DNA of 10,255 bases from Rickettsiales bacterium. Lineage in GTDB: Bacteria; Pseudomonadota; Alphaproteobacteria; Rickettsiales; JANQQO01. The position numbers and the translations under genes were made by a program. Location: assembly GCA_028289305.1 (NCBI GenBank), contig JANQQO010000062.1, positions 1 through 10,255 on the forward strand, in the 5' to 3' direction. The notes under the pieces are model-generated. The model was not told the DNA's origin. It did not search any database and saw only the letters and a program-made list of their open reading frames with translations. Below, one piece after another: positions 1-6,807 of the stretch (position 1 is its first letter; each line of letters starts with the position of its first letter).

Positions 1-622
1 GCCAACCCAAAAGCCAGCCCATGCTAATCACAAATCCCGCTATCACCTTCAGCAAAATATGCCCCGCCATCATATTCGCCGCCAAACGAATCGAGAGCGT
101 CACCGGGCGCGCCAGATAGGCGATCACCTCAATCATCACCATCAGCGGCGCAAGCCACAGGGGCGTGCCCTCTGGCATAAAGAACGAGAAAAACTTCATC
201 CCATGCTTGACCAGCGCAATCACTGTTACGCCCAAAAAGATGCAGAGTGCCATCGCAAACGTCACCGCAATATGGCTCGTCACGGTAAAGCTATACGGCA
301 ACATGCCGAGCAAATTACAGATCAGCACGAACATAAACAGCGTGAAGATAAACGGAAAATAGGCCCGGCCTGCCGTGCCCACATTATCCTTCACCATGCC
401 AGCAATAAACTCATAGCTCAGCTCCGCCATGCTCTGCCAGCGTCCCGGCACCAGCGCACGGTTACGTACGCTTAGGCTCAAAAACAGCATAATCGTGCCC
501 ACCGCCAGAAACATAAAGAGCGTGGAATTGGTAAAGCTCACATCCACACCCGCCACGTGAAGCTCCACGATGGGCCGAATGAGAAACTGATGCATGGGGT
601 TATGGTCTGATCCTGCTGCCAC
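1..622 (-). CDS. atpB: ATP synthase F0 subunit a, 3' end cut by window edge
   Basis: This is the membrane subunit a of F1F0 ATP synthase, which forms the proton half-channels against the c-ring. The 207 visible residues give a hydrophobic multi-helix protein. The essential arginine is R179, in the segment TLSIRLAANMMAGH, and the opening matches the family (FTNSTLFMF near residue 30). The family is usually about 240-250 residues, so some 35-45 C-terminal residues lie outside the window. I chose the GTG at 622-620 because AGAAGGA (629-635) sits 6 bases upstream and overlaps the atpI stop. An in-frame ATG lies at 595-593 but has no such site and would drop nine residues. The gene follows atpI by 11 bases and is surely cotranscribed with it; subunits c and b would be expected beyond the window edge, as in other alphaproteobacteria. 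Confidence 0.96.
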   Translation of the reverse strand, partial: MAAGSDHNPMHQFLIRPIVELHVAGVDVSFTNSTLFMFLAVGTIMLFLSLSVRNRALVPGRWQSMAELSYEFIAGMVKDNVGTAGRAYFPFIFTLFMFVLICNLLGMLPYSFTVTSHIAVTFAMALCIFLGVTVIALVKHGMKFFSFFMPEGTPLWLAPLMVMIEVIAYLARPVTLSIRLAANMMAGHILLKVIAGFVISMGWLLGW

Positions 623-633
623 GTATTGTCCTT

Positions 634-945
634 CTACTCTTGTTTATCCTGCGACTTATCGTCCTGTTCTGCACTACGCACTGCTAAGCGATATACACTC
701 ATACCGCCCGCCAATACACCGAGTAACATACCTGTAATGAAAAAAATGGGAGTTGTTGTGAACCATTTATCTAGCCAATACCCTAAAAACGCTCCAACCA
801 ATACCGGTGATACAAATTCCAGGCTCACGCGCGTTGGTCCAAAGCCCGATGCCTGTTCGTCATCTTCCCCTTTCTGCACACCACGCGCTTTTTTAATGCG
901 CGCATCAAGCTCGTGTAAAGAAGGAAGACGCTTTGGCTTATTCAT
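634..945 (-). CDS. atpI: AtpI/AtpZ-family ATP synthase accessory protein
   Basis: This small membrane protein (103 residues) is of the AtpZ/AtpI family, encoded next to the F0 genes. Members are thought to help assemble the c-ring or to carry Mg2+/Ca2+; they are not part of the finished enzyme. The sequence shows a charged cytoplasmic N-terminus (1-38), two membrane segments (about 41-59 and 65-86) joined by the family motif around GYWLDKWFTTTP, and a short hydrophilic charged tail. Length and topology fit the family. The ATG has only a weak upstream purine-rich site. A promoter-like sequence lies just before it, overlapping the end of the dsbA-like gene. Its placement directly before atpB, 11 bases away, supports the assignment strongly. 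Confidence 0.92.
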   Translation of the reverse strand: MNKPKRLPSLHELDARIKKARGVQKGEDDEQASGFGPTRVSLEFVSPVLVGAFLGYWLDKWFTTTPIFFITGMLLGVLAGGMSVYRLAVRSAEQDDKSQDKQE

Positions 946-962
946 GCGTTATAGCCACCGGG

Positions 963-991
963 AAAATACGGTTACCACCTATCTCAGTCAA
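963..991 (-). promoter_or_regulatory. Candidate sigma70 promoter for atpI-atpB
   Basis: On the minus strand TTGACT (986-991) and TATTTT (963-968) are separated by exactly 17 bases, matching 5/6 and 4/6 consensus positions. The -35 box overlaps the last codons and stop of the dsbA-like gene. Transcription would start near 956, giving a leader of only about 10 bases before atpI. This was judged by eye. Readthrough from upstream is also possible, so the promoter may only add to it. Confidence 0.4.
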
Positions 992-1625
992 GCAAAGATT
1001 CTATCTTGCTGATAAACTGCTCAGGCTTGTGTCCTTTAAACATCTCACCATTGATGAAAAACGTTGGAGTGGATGACACGCCTAGCACCTGCGATGCCTT
1101 AAGACGACCTTCCAGCAACGCTTTCTCTTGATCTGCATCTACCATACAAGCATCAAAATCCGCTTCCTTCATGCCGCCGACACGGGCGATATTTTTTAGA
1201 TTCTGTAAAAACCCACGATCAAACGCCCACTTATCCTGCGCTTTAAATAAGGTTCTTAGGAAAGATTCTTGCTTCTCCGCCGCCACACAATTCACCAATA
1301 ACGACCCTCTAAGCGCCGGCTCGTTTAACGGAAAATGGCGAAATACAAAGCGCAGCTTACCCGTGTCCACAAAACGCTCCTTCAACACAGGATACACATC
1401 ATTATGAAACGTTGCGCAGTGCCCGCATGAAAGCGAGGCATATTCTATCATTGTCACTGGCGCATCTTCCGCGCCTAAAGCAACATCACCCTCTGCCACA
1501 GCAAGTAATGCCGCTCGCTCAGCCGGTGATACCTTCTTCTCCTGCGCCTGCACAGCCATCGCCACTACACTTAACAACACACCGAGCACTGCTGCACTCA
1601 CGATACCCATTCTGCTTAATCGCAT
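984..1625 (-). CDS. DsbA-family periplasmic thiol-disulfide oxidoreductase
   Basis: This is a periplasmic thioredoxin-fold protein of the DsbA-like (Thioredoxin_4) family, likely to make or reshuffle disulfide bonds in exported proteins. A signal peptide is visible (hydrophobic stretch 8-25) with probable cleavage after VQA at residue 27. The active site is C67-G-H-C70, preceded by the usual EYASLS strand, and the cis-proline is P187 in STPTFFING. Two further cysteines, C113 and C160, lie in the helical part. At 213 residues it has normal length. The ATG at 1625 has AGGAG (1633-1637) seven bases upstream and overlaps the end of the DUF721 gene by 10 bases, so the two are translationally coupled. 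DUF721 next to a dsbA-type gene recurs in alphaproteobacteria. The partner (DsbB-like or DsbD-like) is not encoded here, so oxidase versus isomerase activity cannot be decided. Confidence 0.9.
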   Translation of the reverse strand: MRLSRMGIVSAAVLGVLLSVVAMAVQAQEKKVSPAERAALLAVAEGDVALGAEDAPVTMIEYASLSCGHCATFHNDVYPVLKERFVDTGKLRFVFRHFPLNEPALRGSLLVNCVAAEKQESFLRTLFKAQDKWAFDRGFLQNLKNIARVGGMKEADFDACMVDADQEKALLEGRLKASQVLGVSSTPTFFINGEMFKGHKPEQFISKIESLLD

Positions 1626-2089
1626 ACCAACTCTCCTAACCGCTTCAGTGAATCTGCCAATGCCTCATCTTCTATACCCTCCACTGCCTTCTGTGAACCA
1701 ACTTTTTTACGCGGTGGAGATTTTGGCCCCATCGCCGGCTTTTCCTCTGTCGGCAGCAATCCTTGTGTAATTTTTATCTGTGCAATCGCCGCATAGCCAT
1801 AAAATGTCGCAATGCGCTCTAACAATACCGGTACGAGATGCTGTAATTCCAAAGCAAATCCCTCTTGCGCTTTTATATAGAGTGTTGCCCCTTGGTTTTT
1901 ATTCCGTGGTAATACAATACGCTCCGGCACGCATTGTTGCGCAAAGGTCTTACCCACAATCACCGGCCATTCTAAAATCAGCCGTGCCTCTTTAAACCCG
2001 CGTTTTTTAAATGCCGGTGCGGAAAGCCCATCCAGCACATTCCCCAGCTCCACCGGCCCTCTGGCTTTCCATGTTCCGCGTTTACCCAT
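1616..2089 (-). CDS. DUF721 (DciA-family) protein
   Basis: The 157-residue protein has a DUF721 domain at about residues 15-112. Recognisable pieces are LGNVLDGL, FKKRGF, the segment WPVIVGKTFA (41-50), PERIVLP and the helix ELQHLVPVLLERIATFYGY followed by IKITQG. DUF721 is the family of DciA, which acts with DnaA to load or operate the replicative helicase in bacteria lacking DnaC/DnaI. That role is known for some members and is only inferred for this one. The last 45 residues are a low-complexity basic then acidic tail. The start at 2089 overlaps the rnhB end by 8 bases (ATGGGTAA), and the end overlaps the dsbA-like start by 10. Coupling to RNase HII fits a replication-linked role. Confidence 0.85.
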   Translation of the reverse strand: MGKRGTWKARGPVELGNVLDGLSAPAFKKRGFKEARLILEWPVIVGKTFAQQCVPERIVLPRNKNQGATLYIKAQEGFALELQHLVPVLLERIATFYGYAAIAQIKITQGLLPTEEKPAMGPKSPPRKKVGSQKAVEGIEDEALADSLKRLGELVCD

Positions 2090-2690
2090 ATGCCAATGTT
2101 CCCTGTAGGTACGCTTTCACCGGGTTAAAGCTTTTACGGTGATGCACACACGGCCCCACACGTAATAACGCCTCGCGATGCACCTTCGTGCCATAACCTT
2201 TATTATCCGCCCAGCAATATTCCGGAAACTGCGCATGCAACTCCGCCATCATACGATCCCGCGTCACTTTAGCTATAATCGATGCTGCCGCAATCGAAAG
2301 ACTCTTCCCATCACCCCCAATCACCGCCTCCATAGTGCAGCCTAGTGCCGGCAGTTGATTGCCATCCACCAATGCCAGATCCGGCGGCATCGCTAGCTTT
2401 TCCACCGCTTGCTGCATCGCATATTTCGCCGCCTGCAAGATGTTATGCCGATCAATCTCCTCCACCGAAATCACCCCCACACCTACCTGCGCGGTGTCCA
2501 TCAGCGTGGCATAAATTGCCTCTCGCCGCTCCGGTGATACTTTCTTTGAATCATTAATCCCGTCTGGGTAGCGCTGCTGATCTAACACCACCGCTGCAGC
2601 CACCACTGGCCCAGCCCAACAGCCTCTGCCGGCCTCATCCACACCCGCTACCACGCCACCATGCGCCTGCTCTAACAGCAAATCAGGCAT
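2082..2690 (-). CDS. rnhB: Ribonuclease HII
   Basis: RNase HII cuts RNA in RNA-DNA hybrids, including single ribonucleotides misincorporated in DNA, in the cytoplasm. The 202-residue sequence carries the family landmarks in order: GVDEAGRG with catalytic D18 and E19, NDSKKVSPERRE (46-57), LVDGN with D109, and D127 in GGDGKSLSIAAASIIAK. NKGYGTKVHREAL and HRKSFNPV follow near the C-terminus. Length is normal. The residue after GRG is cysteine (GRGCWAGPV), where proline is common. The ATG at 2690-2688 overlaps the stop of the transglycosylase gene by one base (TGATG), implying translational coupling, and no strong ribosome binding site is seen. A slightly shorter product is possible, but the start suits the family length. 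Confidence 0.96.
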   Translation of the reverse strand: MPDLLLEQAHGGVVAGVDEAGRGCWAGPVVAAAVVLDQQRYPDGINDSKKVSPERREAIYATLMDTAQVGVGVISVEEIDRHNILQAAKYAMQQAVEKLAMPPDLALVDGNQLPALGCTMEAVIGGDGKSLSIAAASIIAKVTRDRMMAELHAQFPEYCWADNKGYGTKVHREALLRVGPCVHHRKSFNPVKAYLQGTLAYG

Positions 2691-4576
2691 CAGCGCGGCG
2701 CAGGCTGTAACATCGAGAACATACCGCGTGAACGCGCCCGCTTCTGCTGCTTCTCATAGCCTGAGTAAAGCGGCCATTTTCCTTCCAACACCGCATCAAT
2801 CGAACGATTTTTATCGCCCAAACGATCCCTATAAATCCAGTAATTTGCTATCACCTGCTCGACAAAATTACGCGTCTCGCGTGAAGGGATGGATTCCACA
2901 AATAAGAGCGGGTCCTCATCATATTCAATATTCTTCAGCCACTTACCAAGCTTGTTAGGCCCAGCATTATATGCCGCAGCTAAGAAAAATATATTCCCGC
3001 CAATAAGATGGTGCGATAAGAGATATTCCACATAATATTGCCCCAGTAACATATTCTTTTCTGGGTCAAACAACGTCTCTTGTGTGAAGCTGCGATTATT
3101 TTTGGAGGCAATATAGGCTGCTGTATCAGGCATAAGCTGCATCACGCCCTTTGCGCCCACATGGCTTTTCGCCCGTGCATTAAATCCAGATTCATGCCGC
3201 ACTAATCCGAAGATAAGCGCCGGATCAATACGGAACCCATCCGGTGGCCGCCACTCAGGCAGCGGGTAGCTCGCATGGTCATAATACCCGGCACTTCCGC
3301 CCGAAATCATACTCGCCATACGCAGCTGCAGCGCCGGCAAATCCTTTTCCCGCGCAAACGCCAACACGCGCTCTTTCAGATAAATCGGCAGTTTCGGGTA
3401 AAACTTGCGCAGCTCTAGCTCTGCCTCTTGTTTTTTACCTATCTGTAATAAAGCAATACTACGCTGAATGGCTGGAATGCGCGCTAATTGCTGCACTTCA
3501 TGCTCCGCCATTTGCTCCCATTCCCAGGTTAAATTCAGCGGCTGCCCCAGCGCACGCACGGCCAAGATACCATAAAACGTGCGCGGATATTTTGCCGCAA
3601 TGCGCAGCATTTCCGTGCCCTGCTGTTCCTTATCCAGTTTGGAAAACGCACGATACGCCCAAAATGCCGATGCCGCACGCTCCCAATCAGAAATATGCTG
3701 TACCCGCGCCAGCTTGCTGAGCAAATACGATGCGTCCTCATATTTTCCTAAGCGCCACGCCGCAATACCCGCCACCCAATACGCATCCGGAATATCCACA
3801 TCCGGCTCGCTTACAATCGATTTTGCTAAAGTAAACGCGTTCTTATTCCTACCATAGGCATAATACCCGCTCGCCACGCTCAGCTTCGCCAGCCCCTGTT
3901 CAAACGGGCTGAGCACCGATTTTGTCCTATCCTGCTTCAGCGCTTTATACGCCTTGGTAATCCACCCAAGCTCCACATAATCATGAATGCGATACCAGGC
4001 CTGCTTCGCTTGCCGGCGGTGCCACCAATGGCTGTTACTAAAATAATGCCGTATACTGCCTGAAAGCCCATTATTATCACCATAGCCAAAGAGGAAATCC
4101 CGCCGCAAAACCTTGCTCAAATGCTTCAGTGTCGGATCTTTTTTCGACGCCAATTTATAAATACGGTGTGCTTGTGGGTGATCGGAATACAAATCCATCC
4201 AATCACGTAAATCATCTGGAAAAGTATAAAAAGACGGGCTGAGATAGCGCTGCGCTAACACATACCCCATTAAAATAGGGTTGCTAATCTTTCCCATCGC
4301 ATCATCAGCCTTCTGCCACTGCGCCCGTGATTGAAACAAAAACGCTTCGTTATAGAGCGTTACGTCCTCTTCAGTCAGCACATCGCCAAAATCAATACCA
4401 TCCTTGGTTTTCACATCACCCAACATTGCAAATTCGCCCTGCACCGGCTTAAACGCGAAGGATGCTTCTAGATGCCGCTGTTGCAGGCTGTAATCCGCCA
4501 AGAAAAAAGCGCCCAGCAAAATCGCTAGAATCCACAGACTTTCCGTCAGCTGTATCTTGCCAGATTGTGTTGTCAT
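2690..4576 (-). CDS. Slt70-like lytic murein transglycosylase
   Basis: This enzyme would cleave the MurNAc-GlcNAc bond of peptidoglycan with formation of 1,6-anhydroMurNAc, outside the cytoplasmic membrane. At 628 residues it resembles Slt70. There is a hydrophobic segment at about 13-29 (signal anchor or uncleaved signal), then a long alpha-helical region with many aromatic residues at about 70-430, like the Slt superhelical ring. A C-terminal GH23 domain follows at about 440-590. The catalytic glutamate is E462 in RHESGFNARAKS. The other family motifs are GAKGVMQLMP (474-483) and AAAYNAGPNKL (533-543), with SIPSRETRNFVEQV near 562. The tail (600-628) is basic. The gene follows the Sel1-repeat gene by 15 bases, has an excellent ribosome binding site, and shares one base with rnhB. 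Its neighbour's Sel1 repeats may mean a shared envelope task (inference). Confidence 0.93.
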   Translation of the reverse strand: MTTQSGKIQLTESLWILAILLGAFFLADYSLQQRHLEASFAFKPVQGEFAMLGDVKTKDGIDFGDVLTEEDVTLYNEAFLFQSRAQWQKADDAMGKISNPILMGYVLAQRYLSPSFYTFPDDLRDWMDLYSDHPQAHRIYKLASKKDPTLKHLSKVLRRDFLFGYGDNNGLSGSIRHYFSNSHWWHRRQAKQAWYRIHDYVELGWITKAYKALKQDRTKSVLSPFEQGLAKLSVASGYYAYGRNKNAFTLAKSIVSEPDVDIPDAYWVAGIAAWRLGKYEDASYLLSKLARVQHISDWERAASAFWAYRAFSKLDKEQQGTEMLRIAAKYPRTFYGILAVRALGQPLNLTWEWEQMAEHEVQQLARIPAIQRSIALLQIGKKQEAELELRKFYPKLPIYLKERVLAFAREKDLPALQLRMASMISGGSAGYYDHASYPLPEWRPPDGFRIDPALIFGLVRHESGFNARAKSHVGAKGVMQLMPDTAAYIASKNNRSFTQETLFDPEKNMLLGQYYVEYLLSHHLIGGNIFFLAAAYNAGPNKLGKWLKNIEYDEDPLLFVESIPSRETRNFVEQVIANYWIYRDRLGDKNRSIDAVLEGKWPLYSGYEKQQKRARSRGMFSMLQPAPR

Positions 4577-4582
4577 ACCCCC

Positions 4583-4593
4583 ATCACCCCCTT
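4583..4593 (-). promoter_or_regulatory. Extended ribosome binding site of the transglycosylase gene
   Basis: AAGGGGGTGAT on the minus strand matches the complement of the 16S 3' end (AAGGAGGTGAT) at 10 of 11 positions. It starts within the TAA of the Sel1 gene and ends 6 bases before the ATG at 4576. It fixes that start and points to strong translation within the unit. Confidence 0.75.
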
Positions 4594-5641
4594 ATCTGCC
4601 GCCACTCCATGTGCGAGAGCGCTCAAACCACATATTTGCTTTATTCTGATCGCGCTCCACACCATAGCCACTTTGATATAACCCTCCCAGCATCCACGCC
4701 GCTTGTGCATGATTGTTCTCTGCCGCCTTATGATACCACGTGGCAGCCATTGTATAATCCCGCTCCACGCCATAACCACCATAATATATATTCGCTAATT
4801 GGTACATCGCGTTTACATCCCCCGCTTCTGCCAATTCTGTATATAACACCCGCGCGTGGTCATAGCTTTGCTCTGTTCCCCTACCATAAAAATATGCATC
4901 CGCCACGCTCTGCCGCGCGCGCGCATTACCAAATTCCATTGCTTTATAATACCAAGCAAATGCCTTTGTTGCATCTGTTTCCTGCGCTGCATTTTGCGCA
5001 TAAATCTCTGCCATTGTTGGTCGAAGTCTCTGCTTATATTCCTCGCCTCCCTCCGCAATCGCTTGCTCATAATAGGCAAGCGCCTTTTGCTTATCCACCG
5101 TAACGCCCCTACCCTGGTGATAAAACAGCGCCAGTTTCACTATCGCATTCACTACACCAGCATTCGCCGCTAACATATAACTTTTTAATGCTTTTTCCTT
5201 ATCTTGAAACACCCCCACACCGCTCTCGTAATATTCTCCGAGCGCATACCACGCATAGGGCTCTTTTTGCTTTGCCGCCTTATGCAACCACTCGATCGAT
5301 AGTTTCACATCCTGCCGCTCACGATAGATTAGTGCCAGCGCCACCTGCGCCGGCGCATAGTCACCCTTCGCCGCCCGCATATACCATTTCTCTCCCTCTA
5401 GCGCATCCTTCTCCACACCCTCACCATTGGCATACATATACCCTAACACATACTGCATTTCCGGCTTATCCTGGTCCCCGGCAATCAGCCGCGCTGCTGC
5501 TAACTCCTCGGCAGGAAACACCTCCACCTCTGGCGCATACGGCACCATAAACGCCGAGTCATCCACATATCCCGCCATCACCGCCGCCGGTGAAAATAAC
5601 AGTAAAAAGATGCTCGCAACGATCAATCGCATAAAAAACAT
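4592..5641 (-). CDS. Secreted Sel1-like repeat (SLR) protein
   Basis: The 349-residue protein has a signal peptide (hydrophobic 5-20, likely cleavage after VMA at residue 23) and then about eight Sel1-like TPR repeats from residue 60 to 342. The typical form is seen in LGYMYANGEGVEKD, LGEYYESGVGVFQD, LALFYHQGRGVTVD, LANIYYGGYGVERD and LGGLYQSGYGVERD, each followed by a helix like ALSWYxKAA. Two repeats, around 98-126 and 210-239, lack the glycine loop. Sel1 repeats bind proteins. In the periplasm they often serve envelope assembly or stress response, but no partner is shown here. It lies between hemB (24 bases) and the transglycosylase gene (15 bases), so it is probably cotranscribed with both. 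Neither the ATG at 5641 nor the in-frame ATG at 5632 has a clear ribosome binding site, so the start is uncertain by three residues. Confidence 0.9.
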   Translation of the reverse strand: MFFMRLIVASIFLLLFSPAAVMAGYVDDSAFMVPYAPEVEVFPAEELAAARLIAGDQDKPEMQYVLGYMYANGEGVEKDALEGEKWYMRAAKGDYAPAQVALALIYRERQDVKLSIEWLHKAAKQKEPYAWYALGEYYESGVGVFQDKEKALKSYMLAANAGVVNAIVKLALFYHQGRGVTVDKQKALAYYEQAIAEGGEEYKQRLRPTMAEIYAQNAAQETDATKAFAWYYKAMEFGNARARQSVADAYFYGRGTEQSYDHARVLYTELAEAGDVNAMYQLANIYYGGYGVERDYTMAATWYHKAAENNHAQAAWMLGGLYQSGYGVERDQNKANMWFERSRTWSGGR

Positions 5642-5665
5642 TATGTTAGGTTATAAATGTGATGC

Positions 5666-6679
5666 TTATGTGGATGATAGCTTTGCTGCTACATCGAGTG
5701 CCGCGTAAGTAAATATACCGCATGCCCCCGCACGCTTGCACGATAGCAGCCCTTCCAGCATCGCTGCATCCGCATCAAAAAACCCCTTCTCCGCACCCGC
5801 TTTGATCATAGCATATTCGCCACTCACCTGGTAAGCAAAAACCGGTACGGAAAATTGCTCTTTCACTCTGCGGATAATATCTAGATAGAGCATACCCGGT
5901 TTCACCATTACCATATCTGCACCTTCCACTACATCCAGCGCCACCTCCCGCAATGCCTCATCTCCGTTAGCCGGATCCATCTGATAGCTGCGTTTATTCG
6001 CCGTTCCTAAATTCTTCGCCGAGCCCACCGCATCACGAAACGGCCCATAGTAACTAGATGCATATTTCGCCGCATATGACATAATGCGCACATGCGTATG
6101 CCCTTTCGCGTCCAGCGCATCACGAATCGCCCCCACGCGCCCATCCATCATGTCCGATGGCGCGATAATGTCACATCCCGCCTTCGCCTGCACCAACGCC
6201 TGCTTACACAACAGCTCCACCGTTTTGTCATTCACCACCTCGCCCTGCTCCACCACGCCATCATGCCCGTGTGAGGTATATGGATCCAACGCCACATCGC
6301 TAATCACACCAATCTCCGGCACCGCATCCTTCACCGCCTTTATCGCCCGGCAAATCAGGTTATTAGAACGAAATGCTTCCTTGGCACCTGGTGTTTTCTT
6401 ACCCGCTTCCACCACTGGGAATAATGCGATCGCAGGAATCCCATACTCCGCCGCACGCTTTACTTCTTCCACTAAAAGATCGATAGAAAGGCGATCCACA
6501 TCCGGCATGGAGGCAATGGGTGTGCGCTGCTGCTTGCCTTCTTGTACAAATACCGGCCAAATCAGATCATGACATACGAGATGATTCTCCGTCACCAAAC
6601 GCCGCGACCACTCATCCCGACGATTGCGCCGCAACCGCACTCGCGGATAAGTCCCTGTCGTTATGCGTGTATTATGCAT
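5666..6679 (-). CDS. hemB: Delta-aminolevulinic acid dehydratase (porphobilinogen synthase)
   Basis: HemB joins two 5-aminolevulinate molecules into porphobilinogen, the second step of tetrapyrrole synthesis, in the cytoplasm. From the chosen start the protein has 337 residues, normal for the family. The two Schiff-base lysines are K205 (SYAAKYASSYYGPFRDA) and K260 (VMVKPGMLYLD). GCDIIAPSDMMDGRV is intact. The metal segment (128-141) reads DVALDPYTSHGHDG, with Ala/Asp/Asp where Zn enzymes have three cysteines, so this is the Mg-type form known from Pseudomonas and Bradyrhizobium. The open frame runs 33 codons further upstream to 6778, but that part covers the intergenic promoter region and palindrome. 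The ATG at 6679 has GGAAGGA nine bases upstream and begins where the conserved family sequence does. The gene probably heads the long minus-strand unit. Confidence 0.96.
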   Translation of the reverse strand: MHNTRITTGTYPRVRLRRNRRDEWSRRLVTENHLVCHDLIWPVFVQEGKQQRTPIASMPDVDRLSIDLLVEEVKRAAEYGIPAIALFPVVEAGKKTPGAKEAFRSNNLICRAIKAVKDAVPEIGVISDVALDPYTSHGHDGVVEQGEVVNDKTVELLCKQALVQAKAGCDIIAPSDMMDGRVGAIRDALDAKGHTHVRIMSYAAKYASSYYGPFRDAVGSAKNLGTANKRSYQMDPANGDEALREVALDVVEGADMVMVKPGMLYLDIIRRVKEQFSVPVFAYQVSGEYAMIKAGAEKGFFDADAAMLEGLLSCKRAGACGIFTYAALDVAAKLSST

Positions 6680-6688
6680 CAATAAATA

Positions 6689-6695
6689 TCCTTCC
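6689..6695 (-). promoter_or_regulatory. hemB: Ribosome binding site of hemB
   Basis: GGAAGGA on the minus strand lies nine bases before the ATG at 6679. It decides that start against the longer reading frame beginning at 6778. Confidence 0.7.
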
Positions 6696-6724
6696 GCTTC
6701 GGTGCACCAGCATGTAGGGTGTAT

Positions 6725-6753
6725 AATGTACCTATACCACAAGCAGAAAGCAA
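6725..6753 (-). promoter_or_regulatory. Candidate promoter of hemB
   Basis: TTGCTT (6748-6753) and TACATT (6725-6730) on the minus strand are 17 bases apart. Transcription would begin near 6718 and give a leader of about 39 bases containing the ribosome binding site. The match is modest. A shifted alternative uses TTCTGC with TATACA. Judged by eye only. Confidence 0.3.
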
Positions 6754-6763
6754 CGCCTGGCCT

Positions 6764-6779
6764 GTTGCGCTTGCGCAAC
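6764..6779. promoter_or_regulatory. Perfect palindrome, possible operator between hemB and the carboxypeptidase gene
   Basis: GTTGCGC-TT-GCGCAAC is a perfect inverted repeat with 7-base arms and a 2-base centre. It has the size of a site for a dimeric repressor or activator. It overlaps the proposed -35 of the rightward promoter and lies just upstream of the proposed leftward one. No T-run follows it on either strand, so it is not an intrinsic terminator. No regulator gene lies nearby and I do not recognise the site as that of a known factor. Confidence 0.4.
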
Positions 6780-6792
6780 TAGGTGGTATATT
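6765..6792 (+). promoter_or_regulatory. Candidate promoter of the D-Ala-D-Ala carboxypeptidase gene
   Basis: TTGCGC (6765-6770) and TATATT (6787-6792) are 16 bases apart. Transcription would start near 6799, giving a leader of about 80 bases that includes the nested inverted repeat at 6808-6850. The -35 lies inside the 16-base palindrome. Judged by eye only. Confidence 0.3.
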
Positions 6793-6807
6793 GTCGTATA
6801 CAAACAC

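Noticed and set aside
59..475. Plus-strand open frame of 138 residues opposite atpB
   Set aside because: It is a very basic, His/Arg/Gln-rich translation that is the shadow of the conserved atpB frame, with no motif.
4573..4584. Tiny frame ATG GGG GTA TGA overlapping the transglycosylase start
   Set aside because: A three-codon frame in a G-rich spacer after the ribosome binding site is probably fortuitous; the longer gene has the better-placed start.
4462..5103. Plus-strand open frame of 213 residues over the Sel1 and transglycosylase genes
   Set aside because: It is antisense to two well-supported genes, its composition is proline/histidine-rich as expected of a shadow frame, and no domain is recognisable.
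6084..6572. Plus-strand open frame of 162 residues opposite hemB
   Set aside because: It is antisense to conserved hemB sequence, with no ribosome binding site and no family resemblance.
6680..6778. Extended N-terminus of HemB from the ATG at 6778
   Set aside because: The extra 33 residues do not resemble the family, lie over promoter-like sequence and the palindrome, and the ATG at 6679 has a good ribosome binding site.
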